The notes: generated by a model not told the origin, from the letters alone. A stretch of 64,000 nucleotides of DNA from Mantis religiosa (GCA_030765055.1 CM060958.1:78602469-78666468); one strand, 5' to 3'. Shown: positions 1 through 13,665, numbered from the stretch's first letter. Program-made: numbers and translations.

Positions 1-819
1 TATTAAATGGAAGTTTCCTTGTTTTCATTAGTTTCCTCCTTTTACGTTACACGAAAGTATGTCAAGGCCGGAAGTTTATATATTTGAAAATCGCACAGTT
101 TTCGTGCTATTCACAACCTTGGTGTAGAGTGTGAGGACTATCACCTAAATTTCGCGTCGTGCAATCGTTGCGTCATTTCAGGCGTGATCGAGTAAGTCAC
201 GGTGATAAACCAGTGACAGGCTCTGCGGTGTGCAAGTTTAACAGATGGAGGTTTGCAAGGTGCTGACGGCTGTACAAGAGAATCCCATTGTTTGTGGATG
301 GATCACACATTTCCACAACGCCTTTGGCTTATAACATGAGAGACAGTAATGATGGCGTACGTTGCAAAGCGAGACGTGCGTGTGAATTTTTTGTTTTTCC
401 ACATGACAGAGCGTAAGATACAATCATCCTCCTACAGTGAATTACAATTTCTCTCTGTAGGATAAAAATATATTAAATTTGTAGATATGTGGTGCTTATG
501 TAACACGTCCGTTACAGGTGGGGAAAAATGTAACGGTCCCTTCTCTTCCATCTCCAAAAATAGCCTAAGATAAAGTTTCAAAATAGGTCGAATACGTCTA
601 CTAATATTTATAGATACTATTTACACGAAACAGCAAACACACTTTGGTCTCAGATCTGATTTCAGCTGTTCAGCATTCCGGATTTTCTCTTTTTATGTTT
701 CAGATATTATAGAATGTTTATAAACAGGAATAAAATATATTGCAAAGTAACTTAAGAGATTTGCTTCTGTGCTTCATATACTCCTTAAGTACTTTTTTTA
801 TTTTTTCCATTTATACCCC
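1..819. other. AT-rich sequence, nothing recognised
   Basis: Only short ORFs of about 60 codons without recognisable motifs. No repeat shared with the rest of the window was seen. Confidence 0.5.
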
Positions 820-889
820 GTTTTTAACTCCAATTGTCAAATCGGTGGACGTTCTCCTTTAGAACATATCGAAGGTGTTAACTCGTATT

Positions 890-1072
890 CGCTGGGTTGT
901 ATCATTACATCACGCACACATTCGCACTCTCATTCATACTTCCAGACTCTGGGGTAGATGAGGAATTAGCTTGGTCGGGGAAAAATTCCCAGCCCCACGG
1001 TCGGGAATCGTACCCGGGACCCCTAGCACGGCAGGCTGATGCTCTACTGACTGATGTACGGGGTCAGCTTTC
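890..1072 (-). repeat. SINE-C copy 1 (tRNA-derived)
   Basis: On the minus strand the head at about 1072 reads as a tRNA-like unit with a degenerate A box and a B-box-like GGGTACGATTC. The block including 'cttccagactctgggg' is shared with 5150-5310. The B box carries an A where GGTTCGA would be expected, so the promoter is probably weak. Similarity to the second copy may extend leftward to about 820 in more diverged form. No target duplication was found. Confidence 0.65.
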
Positions 1073-1168
1073 ATGCTTTGTGACACACAATTAAATGCGG
1101 AATAAAGAAACGCTCTTTGTTGGAACTTTGGCAGCACTAAAGCAGAGACAGTTTCAAATCTTATGTGT

Positions 1169-1398
1169 GCCCGCCTCTGTAGCTAGATGGTAGTGTCTGC
1201 CTCCCCTGTAAGAGATCCCGAGTTGGAATCTTGGTCAGGGTGAGTTAGCTGGATAAGGTTTTTTTCTGGGGTTTTCACTTATCTGAAACATGAATGTCGG
1301 GTAACTAAGCTGGATGTACCCTGGGCTCATTTAAGGATATTTCACCCACTTCATTCATCGTCCAATATGACAACGTTGGAGGACGTAAATTAAAAAAA
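1169..1398 (+). repeat. SINE-A copy 1 (tRNA-derived)
   Basis: It begins gcccgcctctgtagc (A-box region), has a mutated B box (gagttggaatc), then the family body 'gtgagtt..ggataagg' and 'catcgtcc..cgttggaggacg', and ends in a short A-rich tail. The same body recurs in both orientations at eight other places in the window. It abuts SINE-B at 1400. Confidence 0.85.
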
Positions 1399-1399
1399 T

Positions 1400-1837
1400 G
1401 GAAATTAATTGTTCTTTCACACTGGCCATGTGTAGATTAAAGTATGGAAAGATATAGTCAGACTGAAAAATTCAATGACATAGCCGGGATTTGAGCCACG
1501 GATCTTCTGGTAGCCGTCCATACTTAAGCCTACACACGGCTAGTGTGAAAGAACAATTAATTTCCATTAATTGACCTAATAGTGGTTAACTATAAAGTCC
1601 GGGCCTTAAAGTACTTACAGCATGGTAAGTCGCCATTAAGGTAGTTGTCTCATGTGTTTATGAGAACTCCTAAGGGGTTTACCGGGAAAAACACGAGTCA
1701 GTTGGAGAATTTAAGGTCATGTCGGCACGTTCGCCATAGTAGCTCAAGGGTTAGAGCGGCTGGACGGCAACCAGAAGATCCGTGGTTCAAATCCCGGCTA
1801 TGGCATTGAATTTTTCAGTCTGGCTCTATCTTTCCAT
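1400..1837 (+). repeat. SINE-B composite locus 1 with inverted arms
   Basis: Starting at 1400 there is a reverse-oriented tRNA-like core (about 1465-1518) flanked by inverted arms at about 1400-1446 and 1521-1567. A forward tail and then a second, forward-oriented head follow from about 1674, with an A box (tagctcaagggttagag) and a perfect B box (ggttcaaatcc at about 1783). It ends in ctctatctttcca. The forward half matches the units at 61.0-61.5 kb. The anticodon-loop position resembles tRNA-Ala(GGC), but that is weak inference. Confidence 0.8.
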
Positions 1838-3444
1838 AAAAAAACTTAAAAATTTACGATGTAATACAATGACATTTTTGTAGCAAAGCGCTATTTCTGT
1901 ACAATCAACTATTAGTGCAGAATTGCAGAATTAAATAACTGGGGCATTAGAAATGTGCTTTTGGGGGGGGGGGGGCGGAAGGGAAGCATTCCATTCTCCG
2001 AACCGTTCTAAAATTAGGGCTTGCTTATCACTTTTCTATCTCTATACTTAATTTACTAGTACTTCTCTATACTTCATTTAAAGTATGACGTTAAAGGCGC
2101 TTGTGTCACCTTCAAACTAACAAGTGAGGACTTCCAACTCTATGGTGGAACATGAAAAAAAAATCTATATATTAAACTCAAAGAAATCATTCCCGTAAGA
2201 AACATCATTTACGTTACAATGATGTTCTTTTATGTATTCCAAGCACTGTTTTGTCTACTTGCTTCTTCCCGTGGTATAGGACACTTATGGTCCTCCACCC
2301 CTTATATCATTTCAGACGTCGGGTGAGGGAGCCACAACTATGGATCAGAGAGAGAAATCCGGGGATGCGTGATCAGCCCAGTCCCCGGAATGAGAGTGAG
2401 AGAAGTAGATGAACGAAAGATAATGGAGCAACTGGTGGATCAATTGCAGGGGAAATCGGATTCGTCTGTTATATTTTAGTTTATTTCTCAGTTTTAAATC
2501 GTGTTATTAGTTTAAATTCAGTTTCATTTTGAGTAAGACATTTATATTATTTCATACGTTCTGAAGTAGTTTTGTCTTGGTTGTCGATCTTTGAACACAA
2601 GGAACCTTTTAGATGAATAGTGAAAATGTCACTAATAAACACAAAGCATAAAAAAGCTTCATGTGGTCTATACCAGCTAACATAATCTAAACTGAAGTAT
2701 TTTACTTTACTTATTATAGTGCACACATGCTTACCACTCAATCCTTACACTCGTGGAGTTCATCATTTTTTTTTTCTATTCAGAACTTCTCAAAACATAC
2801 ATTTCGCCTGAAATCTGGGCGTACGTTTTTTGTTGTTGTGGAATTCAGTATCTACCATCTCTACTTACTATACTATATTGACAACTAAGTGGAAGAGAAA
2901 ATAAAATTACGTTAATTTTAGGTTTTTGAACATATTTCATTACCCATGCGTTGCAAACGGAGGAGGGCAAAGAGGTACAGGAGAAGGGAGGGCTTAAGAG
3001 GGTAAGAGAGAGAGAGATGATGATGATATTTATAATACAAAAATGCGTAGTGATATTAGGAAACAAAGGTAAAACTTTATGGACATATTAAACGATGAAC
3101 TTCAAATAGACACACAAGACAAATTGCGGAATTTTACGAAAATAAAGGTAAAACACAGGTAGACACTATGAAATGGATTGGTGAAGTAAAAAAAATATAT
3201 GGCAGGAATTACTCAAGAAGATATCTTAGACAGGGGCGTTTTTAGTATGAAGGTGCATAAGTGACAAAGAGGACAAACCGAAGAAAAAGACTCGAACAAC
3301 CTGGACAGACGAGAGAAAGAAAGCCCACACCAAAGGAGGAGAAAACTTTGGATTCATAAAAGAGCTAAGAAACGTCTTTAAATACTTTACGTATTCCCAT
3401 ATGGGTTCTTTCGCCAATAAAGTAACAATAGAAGTAATAATAGT
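1838..3444. other. No gene recognised; poly-G run inside
   Basis: AT-rich with a G-run at about 1963-1974 and a GA-rich stretch near 3000. Open frames are all under 75 codons and none carries a recognisable motif. Confidence 0.5.
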
Positions 3445-5076
<1,632 letters not shown>

Positions 5077-5079
5077 CCA

Positions 5080-5081
<2 letters not shown>

Positions 5082-5131
<50 letters not shown>
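5082..5131. repeat. (TA)n microsatellite
   Basis: About 25 uninterrupted TA units at the 3' end of the SINE-C copy. Confidence 0.95.
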
Positions 5132-5135
<4 letters not shown>

Positions 5136-5310
5136 TGTTCCGTGTATTGCCTTTAACTGCAATGGTTCTCCTTTGGACATACTTCCAGACTCTGGGGAAG
5201 ATGAGGAATTATCTTGGAAGGGGTAAAATCCACACCCCCACCGCAGAGAATCGAACCCGGGACCCCTAGCACGGCAGGCAGGTGCCCTACCGACTGAGCT
5301 ATGGGGCCAG
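5084..5310 (-). repeat. SINE-C copy 2 with (TA)n tail and TSD
   Basis: On the minus strand the head lies at about 5310: ggccccatagctcagtcggt (A box) and gggttcgattct (B box). This looks like a well-kept pol III promoter. The 3' end runs into a (TA)n tract at 5084-5131. The 7-bp repeat ccactta at 5077-5083 and 5311-5317 is a plausible target site duplication, so the dinucleotide tract would be the SINE's tail. Confidence 0.8.
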
Positions 5311-5317
5311 CCACTTA

Positions 5318-6390
5318 CAATTTTAGTGTCATATAGCCCCGACTATTTCAAATCAGGACGAAAAATCTTCTGATATTCAGAATGCCTGACTTGCTTAACC
5401 TTCGTGACAACTCCCAAGCTCTGGAAATAATGTAGGAACCCTTTGGTGGTGAGATAATCATTGGTGAGAGTTACCTGATATCGTGACGCTGCGGTAACGT
5501 GTGTGACTGCCATTCGGTAGGCCGCAGGTTCAGTCACCCTCAACCGCGTACTCTTACTTGGCTTTTTCATGGTTCCCTCTTCTCATTTAGAAAATGCTAG
5601 AGTACTTATTTCATACCACGATTTCCGTACTGTCACTTTACTTCAATGCATTCCCTTTCGAGCTGGCGGTGAATGTCACTGCAGTATAGATGGTACGGAT
5701 GCTTGTGTACTATAAATGTTGGGCGGCGTTGTTGGTCGCTGTCCTCATGACGCTGGTTGACACCGGAGCAGTGTTGTTGGCAGCGGATCCTGATGCCCAG
5801 ATAAACTCTCTGCACCTGTAAGAGATTTCTGCGCATCTTTGTGAGCTGTCCGCTTGTGAGCCTGTGGCCTGTTCCGGTCCCCTCATTTTGCTCCTTACTC
5901 CTTGGGCGTGTTAGCCACAATAGATCTGTGTAGGAGTCGATTAAAAATTTATGTAATGACTAAATAGTGCGTGAATGAATAGTGTGGCTAAACGTGCACC
6001 ATAAAACTAATAGTGTCAGTTAAATCTGTAAATACTCAGTTTCCGATACCGAGCAGTGAATGAATAATGTGATTAAACAGTGAATAAATGCAATCGGATT
6101 CACTTATTCTAAATATTAATAAAGCCTATCACGGGTAATTTCTCAGGGTGGAAGAAAGATATTTTTTTTTATTTGATAGCATTATTTTTCAATTTTTCAT
6201 TTCATATCTGGGGAACTTATAACTTGTGTTTCAGTGAAAACTTCTATATTGAATATAGGAGTGTAATGCAATGTTTGCTCTAGCTGGCTAATGGAGTTAA
6301 ACATAATAAGTTAGTAATAATAGTCAGTGTGATTTAGAAAGATACTTTAAACTATTTGGGACCAAACTGTCTCTAAGTGCTTGATAAAAT
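5318..6390. other. No gene recognised
   Basis: A 95-codon minus-strand frame at 5633-5920 has no recognisable domain. A tRNA-like B-box remnant (gcaggttcagtcacc, about 5524-5538) may be an old SINE head. The text around 5850-5920 resembles the text around 9615-9690, so it may be an old repeat. Confidence 0.4.
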
Positions 6391-6392
6391 TA

Positions 6393-6608
6393 TGGCAGAC
6401 GCAAAATTTAATGGCGGCTGCTAGTGACCACTAGCAGCGAAGTGCGACGCTGCCATCTGTCAAAGAGCGGGGAAAAGCTATATGCAGCAACAAGACGAAA
6501 TGAAAACACTTTATAGAGTATTACTGTAGCTGTCAAGTAAACACATGCAAGCATCTGATGTGTTAACCAACACTTCCTGCCAACCGTCATTAAACTTTGC
6601 GTCTGTCA
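6393..6608. mobile_element. 216-bp MITE with about 28-bp TIRs, TA target
   Basis: Terminal inverted repeats: the left end reads TGGCAGACGCAAAATTTAAT and the right end is its near-perfect complement (about 6581-6608). TA lies on both sides (6391-6392 and 6609-6610). The interior has no coding capacity. TA duplication suggests mobilisation by a Tc1/mariner-type transposase. No second copy is in the window. Confidence 0.75.
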
Positions 6609-6610
6609 TA

Positions 6611-7480
6611 AGTACCAACGTTATTAAGAATTCCGGGTTACAAATAATTTTTAGGCTCAATCTTTTCCTCTAATTTCGTTTTGGACGGTTGTATGCCTTT
6701 GTGAAAAATTATAAAAGTAAATTTGAGAAATTATTATCGTTAATTTGTGTATAACTTGTAAAAAAATTCTTAAAAAAGCTTATTTTTCTATCCACACTAT
6801 TTAGTGGATAGAAACTTTCGTTTCACTGCACACTTTGTGCAGGTGCAATGGGGATACAGGAGCCTCAAGCAGTAGTCAAATATTTTAAAAGGAATCTTTT
6901 TAAGCTGGCGTTGAAATTCTTTCCTTTTCCCAATATAACGCGAGACCACGAATGGTGACAGAACTTGAAAACAAAGGAATCCGGTGTCACTTTTTTTACT
7001 CGAATATTTCTTTTTATGTAGTTTATACTGTAAATTCTAATGAAGATTTATTTTTTAACTCCTAATCTTCATCTACATAAACTTTTGCAGAAATAGTTTC
7101 ATTTCATATGTCGTACTAGATGTGAGGATATTGAACAATGGAAGCGATAGTAAAATGTTTAAAAGAAGGCTCGCTATACGTTGCTCTTGAATTTAATATT
7201 ATTTTGTGACATCAGAAGAACTACTGAAAAGTAAACACCTCAAAAACGATAAATTATTTTAAAAAGTGGAATTAAAAGCAACGCATGAAATGAAAAAATG
7301 CTGATGCTACAAATTTCTTTTTTTTGAAAATAAATGCTTTGAAGGGATTACGTTCTTTTCTGAGTAGCAATTTTATGTTTATCTCCTGTGGTTTACTCAC
7401 TAAGCAAAATTATATGTAACTGCTCCTAGATGGAGACACCTTTAGTTCGTTTTTCTTGAAAATTCAAGACATAGCTTTTA
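6611..7480. other. AT-rich, nothing recognised
   Basis: No open frame above 60 codons and no repeat partner seen in this window. Confidence 0.5.
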
Positions 7481-7744
7481 TTCAGTAGAAGATTCCGGAC
7501 TGTAAGGCCGTGGTGCACCGGGTTTCTTCATCGAGAGATGAAGAGAGAGATCCCAGACGTTTCGCTTACAACTGCGGCAAGCGTCATCGGTGGCGTAGAA
7601 AAGTCCTCCTTGTACTCTTCGTAGCTCAGTAGCTACTTTTCTACGCCACCGATGATGCTTACCTCAGTTGTAAGCGAAACGTCTGGGAGAGAGATGAAGA
7701 AACACAGTGCATCACGGTCTTACAGCCCGGAATCTTCTACTGAA
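7481..7744. repeat. Foldback repeat / long palindrome
   Basis: Two arms of about 110-124 bp (7481-7604 and 7635-7744) are near-perfect inverted copies separated by a 30-bp spacer. The outermost ends are ttcagtagaagattcc and its complement. Both arms contain the core cagacgtttcgcttacaac, and a related core (gtggacgaaacgtctg) occurs at about 18572-18587. It is probably a foldback DNA element. No coding sequence is inside. Confidence 0.85.
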
Positions 7745-9008
7745 CAAGACGCCGGCCGTGCAAGCCTACGTTTGTTAATATAGCTTTTAATTTTCCTTTA
7801 AGTATCATCTATAGGATAGAGTAAGGAGGGGACAAATTATGGGGTGGACAGACGTTGATAAGAAATGCATTTTTCTTAGCGATGTTGATATCGCTGATAT
7901 CGAGAGGCCGCGTGTCTACTTTTACGGGTGCTAAAATGATAAGGATACAAACACAAATAACGGGAGTACAATTACACAAGAATATATACACCGACAAGCT
8001 TTGAACACCTAAGGCCTCCTCCATCAATTTACTTGGATATAAAGTAAACAGGAACCAAAAGGAAATCCAGAAAGTTATAAGCCCAGTTTATAAATGTAAA
8101 ACGTAGGACCACTGCCCGTGCTAAAGAGAAAAGGCACGATCAACTAAAGTCCGGGAAGTTAAGAAGCTGGCCTTACTGAAAGAGCACATCTGCAAGGAAT
8201 GCCAAACGTTACAAGGAATGGGAGAACTGGGTGCGTGCCTCATTTGTCAAACTCGCATAGGGACCGGAAATGATCCATATTTCGACTGCTATGTTTTTTT
8301 TTCCGTCCAATGAATTGCATCCTTGGAGCTTGCTGAACTTAATACTATGTTGCTTTGTTCATTTGTGATGTAAACATAAGATCTGAAATTGTGATAGTAC
8401 TGGTACTTGGAAGGATGGATTAAATTCACTATCTAAGAGCTGCTGAGACGTGTGGGATGATTCCTACTGAGTTGTGTAGGATGTATGGGGGTCGAGTAAT
8501 GAATGTGTATATCCAGAGAAAGCAGTTGGAGAAAATATACTGAAATAACTCATGCATCGACATCAATTATTAGTCAAAGCGCCTTGTTATTTCAGAAGGC
8601 TCAGTCACTGGACTGGCACGTTGAATACCTCGGCGATTTTTAAATCTCTTTTACTGCTTTTTAGCTGCATTAAGTAGGACGTCATGCCACTAGAATTTCT
8701 ATAGGACAATTCACCAGGAATGCACGTTTGTAGACTTCCTGAAAATATTTAGAGAAAGGGTGCATATGCAAATGTCTTGTATGTTTTGAACTCAGACAAG
8801 ACAGATTTTGATATTTAAATTCCTTCACCAAGGTCATGATATTCCAAGAATATCCCTTTACGCCAAACAATCCTTTATATGGAGAAGCTTTATTTTATTA
8901 TTTTCTCAACAATACTCTAAATATACACATTTATATATTTGTGTGGTAAATACAACGTATATTTTGAAATTTCTGGGAATAACTTTTGTAAGCTCTTCGT
9001 TCTGAGTA
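7745..9008. other. No gene recognised
   Basis: Open frames up to 72 codons on either strand, with no motif seen. Confidence 0.5.
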
Positions 9009-9017
9009 ACTTCTGTA

Positions 9018-9261
9018 TTTTTTTTTTTTCAATTTACGTCCTCCAACGTTAAGTCATATCGGACGATGAATGAAATGGGTGAAATGATGGTCAACTGATT
9101 CCGGGGTCCATGGAGCTTAAAGTTACTCCACATTCGTCTATCAGGATTAGGGAACACCCCCGAAAAAACCTTATCCAGGTAGCTCGCCCTGACCGAGATT
9201 CGAACTAGGGACCTCTTGAACGTGAGGCAGAAACGCTACCATGTACGCTACCGAGGCGAGC
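9018..9261 (-). repeat. SINE-A copy 2 with 9-bp TSD
   Basis: Minus-strand copy. The poly-A tail (T-run at 9018-9029) is at the left and the tRNA-like head ends at 9261. acttctgta occurs at 9009-9017 and 9262-9270, an exact 9-bp target duplication that fixes both ends and the 244-bp length. Confidence 0.93.
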
Positions 9262-9270
9262 ACTTCTGTA

Positions 9271-10049
9271 GAGATAGAAGATATCTTATTGCACAAAAAA
9301 TCGTTTAGTTAGAGCACTCATTTTAAAATATACTTTTTGTAGCATTACCAATTTCCGAATTATTCTTGCTTATTTGTTTGAATTTTACGATATTTTAAGT
9401 CAAAATATTTGGTGCTCTTCCTAATGATCTAAAAGAAAACGATTATAATTTCGGTGCTTTTAAAAGTACTGCTAGAGAGTACCTATGCTAAAATAATTTT
9501 ATTCTGTACAAGATTATCATAATGACAAATTATCTTGATAATGCTTGTGTAGCTCTGTTAGTAGAATCTGTTTCAATGACAAATAATTCTCAATAAACCT
9601 TCGACTTCTGCGGATCTCTGTGGCTTGCTCTCCCACGGTCCTGTAGCCTGCTGCGGCCTACTTGACTCCTCCTGAACGTATTAGTCGCAATAATTTGAGG
9701 ACTCAGAGCGCCAGGTGTCCCCTACCGCGTGTAACATTTGCCCCATTTCCTCGTCAGGAGCTTAAAATTATTTTTTCTTTCAGATTGTATTTATGCAGAT
9801 TGCTTGTAATATCCTAACATGACACGGATCTTGCTCAAAATAGGGTTATTCCCTTGGACACGAGGGCTGCTTGGTTGCTGGGTAGTTCATCGTCCTCTTT
9901 TGTAGTCTGCGACCTGAGTATTGTAGTACCACAAAACAGTATGAGAAATTGACAGCTACAAACATACGCGCGGACGTTTTCCTCTCTATAACAATTATTT
10001 AGGCGCGTAGGGGGGGATTTGTTTTAGTGAACATAGAAACAAGTATATC
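9271..10049. other. No gene recognised
   Basis: AT-rich to about 9600, then more GC. The stretch at 9790-9935 loosely resembles 11940-12080 (cccttggacacgagggctgc against ccccatggacactagaaggc), possibly an old repeat. Confidence 0.4.
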
Positions 10050-10051
10050 TA

Positions 10052-11224
10052 ATCTCTGTTTCATATAATCTTGTCCCGCTGACATGTATCACTCCGCGTT
10101 CAACTACCTTTCCCCTCATCCCAATTGGCTAATGCTTTCGCGCCATAGGCCATAGGCGGTGCCTTCTCGTCAAATTGAAACCTGCACTAAACGTCATAAT
10201 AATTCCCAGGAAGATAGATAAAATCATACAAATAAGAATATGAAGGCATGCAAAAATAATGAAGATTATAATAAAACTGAGCAAGTTGAAACTAAATGAA
10301 TGAGCAATGAAACTGAAACAAGTTTATAATGAAAGGCCTTCGGCCTTTTCCACTGGCATTTTTTTTTAAAACCAGCACACATACCTTGCAAAAATGCTTG
10401 TCTTTCAGTCTTACAAATCGTGTCACGCCATACTTGTGTGTCCCTCATTCACCCAAGTCTCGTCAAGGTAGTATATTTTGCGATTTGTATCCCCGTACAG
10501 TCTGATTGTCCTTAAATAACGTCTTCGCCACCCAGCAATATCGCCCCTGGAGTAGTAAGTTTTCCTGTTGTCTCAATTTCATGTCGCGATGTTCCTACGC
10601 ATCTAACACACCTGTAAGTTCAGAGCACAGCTGTTCGACTTCTCTCACTGACAAAGACGGATTCTTCTCTGTGAGTGCATTAAACACACGCAACACAATT
10701 CTTTTTTCGCCGCTTTGTAATGGTTTTCCCCTGCGATACTTCAGCGAAAAACTGGCGGTAGACTCTACCATTATACATATTTTAAGTACGCGCGTAATAA
10801 ACGACCAATAAAATAATTTAGCTCTCGCACTCGGCACAACACACCTTGGAATGGCGATATATGACTAATCCAGTTCAAAACGAGGACAGTGATAAAAGTC
10901 ATATAAACAGATATGTCATCACTACCGCTAAATAACGTGTTATCCTGCCATGTGCTTGAGAGCAAAGGAACCTCTTCTTTACTTCGTTTAAGAATTAACA
11001 TGCATTTCAGATAAATTAACTCTGTTGCGTAATATATTTAATTCAAACAGTTACGAAAACATAAACTTGAAAATTCTCTTCCAGCATATAAAGATATATC
11101 ACCATGTTAAAAAACGAACTAATTTTTACCGCACAACAGTCTATACTGCAATAGCAGCCAATGAGAGGTGATAAGGTCACGTAACTGTTAAGAGATACGG
11201 GGCAAGCTTATGTGAAACAAGAAT
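10052..11224 (-). mobile_element. Family-B IS630/Tc1-like element, copy 1 (1173 bp)
   Basis: TIRs start ATCTCTGTTTCATATAA on the left; the right end is a diverged complement. TA lies on both sides (10050-10051 and 11225-11226). A second copy with the same ends and interior lies at 31523-32709. The interior holds decayed transposase pieces on the minus strand. The TA duplication and terminal structure fit the Tc1/mariner/IS630 superfamily. It is non-autonomous as it stands. Confidence 0.85.
10266..10837 (-). pseudogene. IS630-like transposase relic, N-terminus plus first catalytic block
   Basis: Frame 10837-10595 ends with a helix-turn-helix-like segment (GEKRIVLRVFNALTEKN, then SVREVEQLCSELTGV) typical of the N-terminus of insect IS630/Tc1-like transposases. 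Further along the minus strand, across stops and frameshifts, a segment reading KTERQAFLQGMCAG continues as SGKGRRPFI in another frame. I recognise this as the region just after the first catalytic Asp block (the DETW-like motif is decayed). The intervening DNA-binding and linker region is too short, so the copy is both internally deleted and mutated. The DNA-binding half and half of the catalytic core are present, and the rest of the DDE domain is missing. Confidence 0.6.
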
Positions 11225-11226
11225 TA

Positions 11227-12749
11227 GTTAAATCTTTATTTCAGATTTCTTGTCCTGTAATTGCAATCGTAGATTAAGATCTATCTGTACATGGACACTG
11301 AATCCTTCATTTGAATGTTTCATGCTGTGCTGAAGAGAAGTGCCAACTCGAGGACGACGAAGGGAACCTCAGCCCTGGTGACAGAAACAAGATGCAGGAT
11401 AAATGACGTCTTTGGCGAAGCAGACATATGCTTATAAATCGCTGGTATCTCTCTGGGTTAAAACCAGGCCTTGGACAATGTATACAAGTGCTCCTTCTAT
11501 AATAACAAGGCGCTGTCTTGGCACCCACTAGCGCCAGATGTTGCTCTGGCATCTCACACAGGAGGAGGGGGGTCTAATTCTGTTCACACACCTACGCACA
11601 TCACTCCTTGCATCCAGTCTGCAATTTCTGATTCAATTTAAAGGCATACAATGTATGGTTACCACACATTTAGTGATGTATGTAGGGTATCGCGGTTTCT
11701 GTTCATAATGAGTTTTGGGATGACAAATGGATTTTCTTTCACACAGTGGTAATCCTCTTCTCTCATGTTTCAACTCTCACCTACTCACACCGATATTTTT
11801 ACTTTCGCGGTTTTTGTGGTTTGGTAAGTGAATTTTGGAGAAGTTAATCCAACATTTCGATCATTTCCCTTTCATTGTTTCCTTCTTATTTTTCATTTCT
11901 TCCTAGAAGCATACAACAGGTGTGCTTCTAGGTTTCGTGGCGTGTAGCTGTGCCAGAAAAATGGCGCAGATGCTTGCTCGGGAAGACTGCTCCCCATGGA
12001 CACTAGAAGGCTCTTTGGTTGACGGGTCCTACATCACCCTCTTGGCAATTGTAGCATGGGACGGATCTTTGAGCCTGGATTTTTAGACATCTCCATGCAC
12101 CTTTGATGCCTATGTTTTGGGGAGTTATAGCTTCCTGTAGCTTTTCACTTCATCGCTACTTCCTGGAGGGATGATAGTGGCAATGAGTGTGCAGGTTGTC
12201 CACTTTCCTTATATAACTCTAATCTTAAATCCTTTTCCTGCTTGCCCTCAACATGCTCAGAAGGCATCTATGATTACCGACGTTAAAATAAGTGGTTGGC
12301 CCATAAATCCTGCAGTTTTTTCAAGTGGAAGTTATGCTTGCGAAATAAAATGTTTTAGGCTCTATTATTTCATAGAGAAGTACGTGCTCTAATAAATAAA
12401 CAAATTTGCGCATATACTGTTTGTGCTTTTCAAGTTAAGTAGATAATAAATGGCATTTTTGACATCTTATACTCGAGCTGCTTCTTTAGCTTTGGCAACT
12501 CGATTAAAAGCAAAAAGCAGAAGGTAATGAAACTGCTTTTTGCTGTCGACTTGTCACTCCATTTGTTTGACCTGAAAAGAATAAACTATATACACATACA
12601 TATACAAAAGCTAAACATACTAATATATGTGGTATGTAATTCTCTATGAACAATAACATAAAACACGTTGACAAAAGATTTTATTTTGCACAAAAAGCAA
12701 GAAAAGGGTGCCAGATCTATGGGCCAACCCAATAATATGAAACATATAC
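11227..12749. other. No gene recognised
   Basis: Open frames of 73-81 codons at 11307-11552 (-) and 12171-12392 (+) lack motifs. A short hairpin, gcaaaaagcag / ctgctttttgc with a 12-nt loop, lies at about 12509-12542. Confidence 0.45.
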
Positions 12750-12755
12750 TACTGT

Positions 12756-12997
12756 TTTTTTTTTTTTTTTTAATTTACGTCCTCCAACGTTAAGTCATAT
12801 CGGACGATAAGTGGAATGGGTGAAATGATGCTCAAATGTGTCCGGGGTCCATGGAGCTTAGAGTTACTCGACATTCGTCTTTCAGCATAAGGGAAATCCC
12901 CGGAAAAACCTTATCCAGGTAACTCACGCTGAGGTTCGAACTCGGGACCTCTTGAACGTGAGGCAGACACTCTACCACCACGCTACCGAGGCGGGCG
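12756..12997 (-). repeat. SINE-A copy 3 with short TSD
   Basis: Minus-strand copy with a T-run at 12756-12771 (poly-A tail) and a head ending gcgggcg at 12997. tactgt occurs at 12750-12755 and 12998-13003. The B box is damaged (gaggttcgaac, with the preceding bases deleted). Confidence 0.9.
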
Positions 12998-13201
12998 TAC
13001 TGTTGTTAAACAATACCTTTAAATAAAGAGAATATAATTTTCCCGTTGCCATTAATGGAGAACCATTTGTAACGGTAGAAGTAAACTTGAGGATTTTGCC
13101 TTAATTGTACTGTCCAATTGTATAGTTGTTCTTTTTTTTTTTTTTTTTTAAATGAAAATTTGCTGTTGCATGGTAACATTGCAGTTGTGTTGTTAATTGA
13201 A

Positions 13202-13665
13202 ACACGTTAATGCCAGAAGCGAACTGTCCCAAAGAGGCGCCCGGCGCCATCGTGGGGCTTTCCATAGGACAAGACCTAGAGACTAACAAGGCCCTCCCCC
13301 CATCTGGTCCTGTGGACTCAAGACGGGATGGAAGTGGATACGCCACTTACGCGCGCCAACTCCAAAATGGGAAGGCTACCGACATGACCTCGGTGGGGCC
13401 GCCTGGTGATCTAGCACGCCTTCTACTAGCTATGCTGGCTAGTACGCGGGAATATTAAAGGCTTCCCTCAACCCCGTCCGGAGACGTACCCGATCTCCCA
13501 CGGGTATCGGGAACCAGTGCCCCTCGAGTCCAACCCAATCCGAACAACTCCCTATCAGAGAGGGGCTCGAATGTTCGGTCCGAGGTTCTTGTGGTAACGT
13601 AAGAGGTACTATGAGTGCTAGGGTTCCACGGCAGCTGAAGAGGACGGATCCCCTCCCCTACGGGG
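13202..13665 (+). mobile_element. Family-G GC-rich retroposed repeat, copy 1
   Basis: A GC-rich island of 464 bp bracketed by the exact 11-bp duplication tgttaattgaa (13191-13201 and 13666-13676). The 3' end is ..cccctacgggg without poly-A, the same as in the other two copies (24243-24752 and 33091-33623). Their left (5') ends differ, which is the mark of target-primed retroposition with 5' truncation. A plus-strand frame (13210-13458) contains GLSIGQDLETNK and GSGYATYARQLQNGK. Matching frames occur in the other copies (ELSIGQALEANK; GLSVGQYLG), so this may be coding sequence of a parent non-LTR element. I cannot name the family. Confidence 0.8.

Noticed and set aside
9790..12080. Loose similarity between 9790-9935 and 11940-12080
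   Set aside because: Only scattered short matches by eye; not strong enough to call a repeat.
12509..12542. Short hairpin gcaaaaagcag / ctgctttttgc
   Set aside because: An 11-bp stem in A/T-rich DNA is expected by chance; no flanking features.
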